35,293 nt of DNA from an uncultured beta proteobacterium (lineage in GTDB: Bacteria > Pseudomonadota > Gammaproteobacteria > Burkholderiales > Rhodocyclaceae). This document shows, piece by piece, positions 29,355-35,293 of the stretch; the stretch's first letter is position 1, and every line of letters begins with the position of its first letter. The DNA is taken from positions 1-35,293 of the forward strand of contig CAIZKA010000320.1 in assembly GCA_903933395.1 (NCBI GenBank), in the 5' to 3' direction. Made by a program: the position numbers and the translations under genes. Below the pieces are notes generated by a model. The model saw nothing but the letters and a program-made list of their open reading frames with translations. It did no database searches and was not told where the DNA came from.

Positions 29355-31904
29355 TCAGGCCTTGACCACCTTGGCGGCGCACTTCTTGAAGTCCGTTTCT
29401 TTCGAAATCGGGCAAGTGGCATCCAGGGTGAGCTTGTTGACCAGACGATGCTCGTCGAAGAAGGGCACGAATATCAAACCCTCCGGCATCTTGTTGCGAC
29501 CCTTGGTATCGACCCGCAACTCGATCTCGCCACGCCGCGTGGACACCTTGACCACATCGTTGCGCTTGATGCCGCGCTTCTCGGCATCTTTCGGGTGCAT
29601 CCACACCACCGCATCCGGGAAGGACTTGTACAGCTCCGGCACGCGGCGCGTCATCGAACCGGAGTGCCAGTGCTCCAGCACGCGGCCGGTGCACAACCAC
29701 AGGTCGAAATCCTTGTCCGGCATCTCGGCGGCAGGCTGGTAGGGAAGCGCAAAAATTTTGGCCTTGCCGTCGGGATAGCCATAGAACTTCACGCCCTCGC
29801 CTTTCTTCACATACGAGTCGTAGCCTTCGCGGAAACGCCACAGGGTTTCCTTGCCATCGACCACCGGCCAGCGCATGCCGCGTACCTTGTGATAGGTATC
29901 GAAGGGCGCCAGATCGTGGGCGTGGCCGCGGCCGAATCCGGCATATTCCTCGAACAGTCCCTTCTGCACGTAGAAGCCGAACGCCTCGGACTCGTCATTG
30001 GTATAGCCGGCCCAAGCGTGGGCGTTCACCTTCGCGGCTTCTTCCTTCGGAAACTTGTTGACCTGACCGTTGGCGTACAGCACGTCGTACAGGGTCTTGC
30101 CCGCGAGTTCCGGCGCCTTGGCCAGGAGATCGGCCGGCCAGACTTCCTCGACCTTGAAGCGCTTGGAGAATTCCATGTACTGCCAGAGGTCGGAGCGGGA
30201 TTCGCCCGGCGCCTTGACCTGCTGGCGCCACATCTGGCCGCGTCGCTCGGCGTTGCCGAACATGCCTTCCTTTTCCATCCACATCGCGCAGGGCAGGATC
30301 AGGTCGGCCGACATCGCGGAGACAGTCGGATAGACATCGGACACCACCACGAAAGCTTTCGGATTTCGCCAGCCGGGATAGATCTCGCCGTTGATGTTCG
30401 GCCCGGCCTGCATGTTGTTGGTGGTGGAGGTCCAGTAAAAGCCGATCTTGCCGTCCTTCAACATGCGGCTTTGCGCGACTGCGTGATAACCCATCTGCGC
30501 GGAAAGCGCCCCCTCGGGCAGCTTCCAGAGTTTCTCTGTCATCTCCCGATGCTTCGGGTTGAAGATCACCATGTCGGCGGGCAGGCGATGGGCAAAGGTA
30601 CCGACTTCGCGCGCCGTGCCACAGGCGGAGGGCTGGCCGGTCAGCGAGAAGGGGCTGTTGCCCGGCTCGGAGATCTTTCCCGTCAGCAGGTGCACGTTGT
30701 AGATCATGTTATTGACCCAGGTGCCGCGTGTGTGCTGGTTGAAACCCATGGTCCAGTAGGACGTCACTTTCACCTTCGGGTCGGCGTAGGCTTTGGCCAG
30801 GGCTTCAAGCCTGTCCTTGGGTACGCCGGAAATCTCGTGAGCCTTGTCCAGCGTGTATTCGGAAACAAACTTGGCAAAGTCCTCGAAGCTGATCGGCGTG
30901 TGTTTGTTCGGGTCGCCCTTGGGCTTGCCGTCGGCACCCGGATAGCCGTTGTTGTTGGCTACTTGCTCCAGCGGATGGTTGGGTCGCAGGCCGTAACCGA
31001 TGTCGGTAACGCCCTGGAAGAAGCCGACGTTCTTCTTGACGAACTCCTGATTGACGGCCTTGTTCTGGATGATGTAGTTGCAGATGTAATTGAGGATCGC
31101 GAGATCCGACTGCGGCTTGAAGATCAGCTCGTTGTCGGCCAGTTCGCAGGAGCGATGCGTGAAGGTCGACAGCACATGGATCTTGACGTGGTTGGCGGTA
31201 AGGCGACGATTGGTGATGCGCGACCAGAGGATCGGGTGCATCTCGGCCATGTTCGAGCCCCACAGCGCGAATACGTCGGCGTGCTCGGCGTCGTCATAGC
31301 AGCCCATCGGCTCGTCGATGCCGAAGGTGCGCATGAAACCAGCTACGGCGGAAGCCATGCAGTGGCGCGCGTTGGGATCGATACTGTTGGAACGGAAACC
31401 GGCCTTCATCAGCTTGACGGCGGCATAGCCTTCCCACACGGTCCATTGGCCGGAACCGAACATGGCAACACCGTTTGCGCCTTGGGTAGGCTCTTTCAGT
31501 GTCGCCTTGACCTTCTCGGCCATGATGTCGAAGGCGGCATCCCAGGAGATCTGGGCGAATTCGCCGTTCTTGTCGAACTTGCCGTCCTTCATGCGCAACA
31601 GCGGCTTGGTCAGCCGGTCCTTGCCGTACTGAATCTTCGACAGGAAGTAACCCTTGACGCAGTTGAGGCCCTTGTTCACCGGCGCATCGGGGTCACCCTG
31701 AGTGGCCACCACGCGACCGTCCTTGACGCCGACCAACACGCCGCAACCGGTGCCGCAGTAGCGGCAGACGCCCTTGTCCCAGCGCACGCCATCCTGGCTT
31801 TGCGGCGGTACCGCCAGCGCCACGCCGGGAATGCTCATGCCAGCCGTGGCAGCGGCGGCGGCGATGGCATTGGTCTTGATGAATTCACGTCGCGTCAATT
31901 TCAT
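29355..31904 (-). CDS. napA: NapA, periplasmic nitrate reductase catalytic subunit
   Basis: This 849-residue Mo-bisMGD enzyme has a Tat signal (TRREFIK, cleavage near ALAV). The [4Fe-4S] site is Cys47, 50, 54 and 82 (CRYCGTGC...NCVKG). The molybdenum ligand is Cys182 in NARHCMASAVAGF, typical of NapA. It reduces nitrate to nitrite in the periplasm. The start at 31904 has AAGGAG seven bases upstream and comes one base after the napD stop. The first nine codons are nearly identical to those of arrA (25 of 27 bases). Confidence 0.96.
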   Translation of the reverse strand: MKLTRREFIKTNAIAAAAATAGMSIPGVALAVPPQSQDGVRWDKGVCRYCGTGCGVLVGVKDGRVVATQGDPDAPVNKGLNCVKGYFLSKIQYGKDRLTKPLLRMKDGKFDKNGEFAQISWDAAFDIMAEKVKATLKEPTQGANGVAMFGSGQWTVWEGYAAVKLMKAGFRSNSIDPNARHCMASAVAGFMRTFGIDEPMGCYDDAEHADVFALWGSNMAEMHPILWSRITNRRLTANHVKIHVLSTFTHRSCELADNELIFKPQSDLAILNYICNYIIQNKAVNQEFVKKNVGFFQGVTDIGYGLRPNHPLEQVANNNGYPGADGKPKGDPNKHTPISFEDFAKFVSEYTLDKAHEISGVPKDRLEALAKAYADPKVKVTSYWTMGFNQHTRGTWVNNMIYNVHLLTGKISEPGNSPFSLTGQPSACGTAREVGTFAHRLPADMVIFNPKHREMTEKLWKLPEGALSAQMGYHAVAQSRMLKDGKIGFYWTSTTNNMQAGPNINGEIYPGWRNPKAFVVVSDVYPTVSAMSADLILPCAMWMEKEGMFGNAERRGQMWRQQVKAPGESRSDLWQYMEFSKRFKVEEVWPADLLAKAPELAGKTLYDVLYANGQVNKFPKEEAAKVNAHAWAGYTNDESEAFGFYVQKGLFEEYAGFGRGHAHDLAPFDTYHKVRGMRWPVVDGKETLWRFREGYDSYVKKGEGVKFYGYPDGKAKIFALPYQPAAEMPDKDFDLWLCTGRVLEHWHSGSMTRRVPELYKSFPDAVVWMHPKDAEKRGIKRNDVVKVSTRRGEIELRVDTKGRNKMPEGLIFVPFFDEHRLVNKLTLDATCPISKETDFKKCAAKVVKA

Positions 31905-31905
31905 T

Positions 31906-32154
31906 TCAGATCTCCTTGTAAGGCTCGGATTCGGATTGGTGATAGACCATGGCCGCCGACATCACGCCGTCTAGCTGGCCGATAGACTGGTAAGTGGCAG
32001 CATTGCTGCCCTCGTCCTCGGTTTCGATGGTGACGATCATCTTGCCTTCGGGCGAGATGGCGTGCACCTCGACCCCCGCCAAGGTGGCAAGCCCGGCCTG
32101 GACGATGGCCACGTCGCCGGGGAGGGCGTGGATGATGGCGCTGGATATGTTCAT
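31906..32154 (-). CDS. napD: NapD, NapA signal-peptide-binding chaperone
   Basis: This 82-residue cytoplasmic protein has the NapD features SSAIIHALPGD, VQAGLATLAGVEVHAISPEGKMIVTIE and VMSAAMVYHQSE. It binds the Tat signal of NapA and delays export until the cofactor is inserted. The start at 32154 has GGAG nine bases upstream. It is the first gene of the operon, about 100 nt after the predicted transcript start. Confidence 0.93.
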   Translation of the reverse strand: MNISSAIIHALPGDVAIVQAGLATLAGVEVHAISPEGKMIVTIETEDEGSNAATYQSIGQLDGVMSAAMVYHQSESEPYKEI

Positions 32155-32227
32155 TGCGTGACTCCGGGCATTTGCTACGGATCGGGCACTGGGTAGCGCC
32201 GCTGCACTGGCTGCCGCACAACAATAA

Positions 32228-32243
32228 CCTTAAAACTTTAAGG
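32228..32243. repeat. Inverted repeat in napD leader (CCTTAAA-N2-TTTAAGG)
   Basis: A perfect 7-2-7 palindrome just downstream of the predicted nap transcript start. It could be an operator for a second regulator or a weak leader hairpin. Confidence 0.45.
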
Positions 32244-32247
32244 TTTT

Positions 32248-32259
32248 GTGCACGTGCAC
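32248..32259. repeat. 12-bp palindrome GTGCACGTGCAC at the predicted nap transcript start
   Basis: A perfect palindrome that overlaps the expected +1 position. Its place fits a repressor operator, but no regulator can be named. Confidence 0.4.
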
Positions 32260-32260
32260 C

Positions 32261-32301
32261 ATCCTAGACCTGCCGAATGTGGCTGCCTTGATTCCGATCA
32301 A
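32261..32301 (-). promoter_or_regulatory. napD: FNR/Anr-dependent nap promoter
   Basis: TTGAT-N4-ATCAA at 32288-32301 is a perfect FNR/Anr box. On the minus strand a TAGGAT hexamer (32261-32266) sits so that the box would be centred near -41.5, the class II activation position. This predicts oxygen-limited induction of napDAGHB, starting near 32253. Confidence 0.75.
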
Positions 32302-32315
32302 TCGGAAACACGTTC

Positions 32316-32352
32316 AAAAAAAAATCGCCATAGAGTTTCCCCTATGGCGATT
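32316..32352 (-). terminator. Rho-independent terminator of the ccm operon
   Basis: On the minus strand an 11-bp perfect stem (AATCGCCATAG / CTATGGCGATT) with an eight-base loop is followed by a run of nine T. It lies about 43 bp after the ccmI stop and just before the nap promoter, separating the two operons. Confidence 0.92.
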
Positions 32353-32394
32353 CGATGAACTGATCCGGCAGGCGGCCTGCCGGCGGACAACCCG

Positions 32395-33699
32395 TCAGGG
32401 ATCGACCTGGTCGATCACGATCTTCACACCTTTGGCCCCCGGCTTGACCGCGGCGCTCTTGCCGGTCAGGTCTCCCTTGCCCGGATTGGCGCTGCCGGAC
32501 TTCGAGATGCGCACTTCGATACGCACCTGCTGCGCCGACGAGAGCTTGTTCGACGGCATCACCGCATGACTGTCGTCGAGCAGGAAATCCAGCGGCAGAT
32601 CGGCCGCCCGGACTCGCAGAGCCGCAAGCGGCATGCGCGGACCATCGACGGCGCGGGCGAAGATGAAAACGATGTCGTCAGGCTTGGCCTTGTCCTTGAG
32701 CGCAGCGGAGAGTTCGACCCGGCCGCTGACGGATTCAGCCCCCGCTTTCGCCGCGTCAGGCTTTTGCTGCGCACCCTTGTCCGCCGCGGCCTTGCCGACA
32801 CCCTTGTGCACGTCATCCTGGGGCACGGCCGTGCCGGGGGCGACATCGCCGCGGGCGATTGCCGGCCGGCCGCCGCCGCCGCTGCGTTCGCGCGCCTGGG
32901 CAATGCTCGCCTCAACCATGCGCGCATCTTCGCCGCCCGGTTCGAGGTTCGGCAGCAGGCGCTGCCACAGCGCCACGGCTTCGGCATAGCGTCCGCCCTC
33001 GAAAGCTTCGGCGCCGCCGAGGAACAGGGCCAGCATGTTTCCGGGCTCGAGGCGCAGTGCCTGTTGAATCAGCTGACGCGAGCGCGGGGTGAATCCATTG
33101 TCCTTCTGCACCAGCATTTCCGCGAGTTCGGCGAGCAATTCCGGATTCTTCTCCAAATCCGGCCCGATGCGGCCAAACGCGCGCTCGGCATCATCCCAGC
33201 GGCCCAGGGATTTGTAGGAACGGGCCAGCATGGCCCAGCCCTCGGGATTGGCCGGATTCTGTTCCAGCTTTTGCGCCAGCGTCGCGGCGAGTTGCTCCAT
33301 GTCGGCGCCGGCCCGCTGCGCCTGCACCGCAGCGGGGAGCAACGCCGCCGGACTGCCAAGCAGCGCATACATCGCCACGGCCAGCAAGGGCACCAGGAAA
33401 GCCAGCACGATGCCGCTGCTGCGGCTGAAGCTATCAGTCGCATGTACCTCGGTGGCTGCCGTGTCGTCAAGCAGTTGCCGCTGCAATTCTTCCCGCGCTT
33501 CAGCCAGGTCGGCTGCGGAAAGCGTGCCATTGACGTGGTCGCGCTCAAGCTCCGCGAGGCGGTCGCGATGAATTGCGGCATTCAGCACGGGCAGGAAGTC
33601 GGCGCTGACGGTACGGCGCCCGGAACGCCACCAGGGACGCAGCAGCAACAGCAAAGCGACGACGACCAGCGTCGCCGCTGCAAGATAAAAATAGGTCAT
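32395..33699 (-). CDS. ccmI: CcmI cytochrome c maturation protein (TPR)
   Basis: This 434-residue protein has two N-terminal helices (about 4-20 and 97-116) around a cytoplasmic loop (DRLAELERDHVNGTLSAADLAEAREELQRQLL), then periplasmic TPR repeats (NPANPEGWAMLARSYKSLGRWDDAERAF and following), and a C-terminal domain with PLALRVRAADLPLDFLLDD. It presents apocytochrome c to the heme ligation complex. The start overlaps the ccmH stop by four bases. It is the last gene of the operon. A low-complexity linker (about 255-300) holds Gly, Lys and Ala runs. Confidence 0.93.
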   Translation of the reverse strand: MTYFYLAAATLVVVALLLLLRPWWRSGRRTVSADFLPVLNAAIHRDRLAELERDHVNGTLSAADLAEAREELQRQLLDDTAATEVHATDSFSRSSGIVLAFLVPLLAVAMYALLGSPAALLPAAVQAQRAGADMEQLAATLAQKLEQNPANPEGWAMLARSYKSLGRWDDAERAFGRIGPDLEKNPELLAELAEMLVQKDNGFTPRSRQLIQQALRLEPGNMLALFLGGAEAFEGGRYAEAVALWQRLLPNLEPGGEDARMVEASIAQARERSGGGGRPAIARGDVAPGTAVPQDDVHKGVGKAAADKGAQQKPDAAKAGAESVSGRVELSAALKDKAKPDDIVFIFARAVDGPRMPLAALRVRAADLPLDFLLDDSHAVMPSNKLSSAQQVRIEVRISKSGSANPGKGDLTGKSAAVKPGAKGVKIVIDQVDP

Positions 33700-34160
33700 G
33701 ACTTGGGTTGTTCCAGCAAGGCCGCGGCGCGGCGGTGTTCTTCTTCGGAAAGCGCCGGTGCGGCGTTATCCCTGGCGCGGCGGCGCAGGAAGGCAATCAA
33801 TGCCGCGATGCCGCCGGCCATCAGGAGGAAAGGGCCGCCCCAGAGCAGCCAGGTGGTCGGCTTCACCGGCGGCCGGTAACGCACGAAATCACCATAGCGG
33901 GCCACCATGAAGTCGAGAATTTCCTTGTCGGTCTTGCCCTGGCCGATCAGCGTGCGGATCTCGCGCCGCAGATCCTGCGCCAGCTCGGCATGCGAACCGG
34001 ACAGCGACTCGTTCTGGCAAACCAGGCAGCGCAACTCCTCGCTGATGGCCACCATGCGCTTTTCCACTTCAAGGTCGGCCGCCATCGGCGCCGCTTCCTT
34101 CGCCATTGCGGTGCCGCTGAAAAGCAGCACGCAGCAGACCAGCATATGGCTCAACTTCAT
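33696..34160 (-). CDS. ccmH: CcmH cytochrome c maturation protein (CcmH/Ccl2)
   Basis: This 154-residue protein has a signal peptide (cleavage near AMAKEA), the apocytochrome thiol motif LRCLVCQNES (Cys45, Cys48), and one C-terminal helix (about 103-124). It keeps the cysteines of apocytochrome c reduced for heme attachment. The ATG at 34160 puts the signal peptide at the N-terminus; a GTG at 34178 that overlaps the ccmF stop is an alternative adding six residues. The gene follows ccmF directly, with no ccmG in between. Confidence 0.93.
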   Translation of the reverse strand: MKLSHMLVCCVLLFSGTAMAKEAAPMAADLEVEKRMVAISEELRCLVCQNESLSGSHAELAQDLRREIRTLIGQGKTDKEILDFMVARYGDFVRYRPPVKPTTWLLWGGPFLLMAGGIAALIAFLRRRARDNAAPALSEEEHRRAAALLEQPKS

Positions 34161-34174
34161 GAGGATGCCGGCCT

Positions 34175-35293
34175 TCACGCCGCAACCCCGGCCGGTATCT
34201 GCGCTCCGGCCCTTGCGCGCAGACGGTAACGGCGATCGAGCATGGCCATGAAACCGCCCAGGCCCATCAGCAGGGCACCGCCCCAGATCCAGTCGACGAA
34301 GGGCTTGTAGTAAACCCGGACGCTCCATGCACCCGTTTTGTCCAGCGGTTCGCCAAGCGAAACATAGACATCACGCGTGAACCCGGCATCGATGGCCGCC
34401 TCGGTCATCGGCATCTGCGACGAGAAATACTGGCGCTTCTCCGGATACATGGATTTCAACAGGCGGCCATCCTTCGACAGTTCCACGGTGCCGACCGAAG
34501 CACGGTAATTGGGGCCGGGAGCACTTTTCACGCCGAGGAAGCGGAAGCTGTAGCCGCCCACCTGCACCGTATCGCCCGGCTCCATGCGCACATCCTTCTC
34601 TTCCTGGTAGCCGCCGACCATGGCGACGCCGATGACAAACACCGCGATGCCGAAATGCGCAAGCTGCATGCCCCAGAACGACGCCGGGGGTTTGCCGGCC
34701 TTCATCCGTTCGATGACCTGGAACACGCCACTGGCGGTGATCCAGACCGCCAGCAGGCAGCTCATGGCGGTCAGTGGCGTCCATGCTCCCATCAACAGGG
34801 GCAGCGCGATGCCGGCGATCACCGCAAGCACCATGCTGACCCGCAGGCGGCGCGCAATCGCCTTGAGGTCGGCATGCTTCCAGTGCGCCAGGGGTCCGAC
34901 CGCCATCAGCAGCAGCAGGGGCACCATCACCGGCACGAACACGGTATTGAAATAGGGCGGTCCGACCGACAGCTTGCCCATGCCGAGCGCATCAATCAGC
35001 AGGGGATACAGCGTCCCCAGCAGGACGCTGCCGGCAGCCACCACCAGCAGCACGTTGTTCATCAGCAGCATGGTTTCGCGCGACACCAGCCCGAAGTTGC
35101 CACCGGCACTGACTTTGGGCGCGCGCCAGGCAAACAGTGTCAGCGAGCTGCCCACCACCAGAACCAACAGCCCCAGAATGAAAATGCCGCGACTCGGATC
35201 GGAAGCGAAGGCATGCACCGAGGTCAATACGCCGGAGCGGACCAGGAAGGTGCCCAGCAGCGAAAGCGAAAACGCCGCGATGGCCAGCAGCAC
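34175..35293 (-). CDS. ccmF: CcmF heme lyase component, partial
   Basis: The visible 372 C-terminal residues belong to CcmF, the membrane heme-ligation subunit of cytochrome c maturation System I. SLLGTFLVRSGVLTSVHAFASDP is a highly conserved CcmF segment near the window edge, followed by about six more helices, a periplasmic loop with GGYSFRFLGV and KRQYFSSQMPMTEAAI, and a final helix IWGGALLMGLGGFMAMLDRR. The 5' part lies outside the window. It is transcribed towards ccmH and ccmI. Confidence 0.95.
   Translation of the reverse strand: MLLAIAAFSLSLLGTFLVRSGVLTSVHAFASDPSRGIFILGLLVLVVGSSLTLFAWRAPKVSAGGNFGLVSRETMLLMNNVLLVVAAGSVLLGTLYPLLIDALGMGKLSVGPPYFNTVFVPVMVPLLLLMAVGPLAHWKHADLKAIARRLRVSMVLAVIAGIALPLLMGAWTPLTAMSCLLAVWITASGVFQVIERMKAGKPPASFWGMQLAHFGIAVFVIGVAMVGGYQEEKDVRMEPGDTVQVGGYSFRFLGVKSAPGPNYRASVGTVELSKDGRLLKSMYPEKRQYFSSQMPMTEAAIDAGFTRDVYVSLGEPLDKTGAWSVRVYYKPFVDWIWGGALLMGLGGFMAMLDRRYRLRARAGAQIPAGVAA

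Noticed and set aside
29448..31985. An 845-residue plus-strand open frame across napA
   Set aside because: Antisense to a complete napA; codon-bias shadow.
1..35293. CRISPR arrays, tRNA or rRNA genes, insertion sequences, phage genes
   Set aside because: No regular repeat-spacer pattern, cloverleaf-like segment, transposase or integrase motif was seen on either strand.

Overview
The window is GC-rich bacterial chromosome with tightly packed genes. Gene content points to a facultatively anaerobic, denitrifying betaproteobacterium, probably of the Rhodocyclales (Azoarcus/Sulfuritalea-like). The main reasons are a napDAGHB-type periplasmic nitrate reductase without napC, System I cytochrome c maturation, sigma-54 regulation and an arsenic island. 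This assignment is inferred from gene content; no rRNA or other marker is present.

Region 1 (1-8107), predicted arsenic respiration and its control. On the minus strand lie an ArrA-type molybdopterin oxidoreductase with a Tat signal, its four-cluster ferredoxin subunit, and a TorD-like chaperone cut by the left edge. No membrane anchor (NrfD/ArrC/ArxC) sits between them. Divergently, on the plus strand, lie a PhnD-like periplasmic binding protein, a membrane histidine kinase and a sigma-54 response regulator (ArxXSR/ArrT-S-R-like). The 464-bp divergent region and the first codons of the binding-protein gene carry three copies of a 6-4-6 inverted repeat, GTTACC-N4-GGTAAC. These are good candidates for the binding sites of the response regulator.

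Region 2 (8118-11768): a UbiE/MenG-like methyltransferase and aminopeptidase N (pepN). pepN has a plausible sigma-70 promoter of its own.

Region 3 (11800-21501): an almost gapless 13-gene minus-strand arsenic operon. In transcription order it encodes ArsR, an ArsP-type permease, a small Cys-tailed protein, a mini-thioredoxin, a CDF metal exporter, a TDT/TehA-type transporter, a HlyD-like adaptor, an FtsX/DevC-like permease, an ABC ATPase, ArsC, ACR3, a GDCCVxC protein and a DUF4395 membrane protein. It starts at a strong promoter whose spacer holds an inverted repeat, and ArsR may be translated from a leaderless mRNA.

Region 4 (21594-26469): a DUF1348 protein, then on the plus strand a cyanate module (cynABD-like ABC importer plus cyanase cynS). 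Upstream of it is a near-consensus sigma-54 promoter, suggesting NtrC-type nitrogen control. A CopD-like membrane protein follows on the minus strand.

Region 5 (26589-32301): napF on the plus strand converges on a minus-strand napDAGHB operon. That operon has a perfect FNR box (TTGAT-N4-ATCAA) placed for class II activation.

Region 6 (32316-35293): the end of a ccm operon (ccmF partial, ccmH, ccmI; no ccmG between F and H), closed by a clear Rho-independent terminator. Its products are needed to mature NapB and other c-type cytochromes.

Together the genes suggest a cell that can respire nitrate and probably arsenate, detoxify and export the arsenite produced, and use cyanate as a nitrogen source. 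Functional statements rest on motif recognition by eye; no database search was run.
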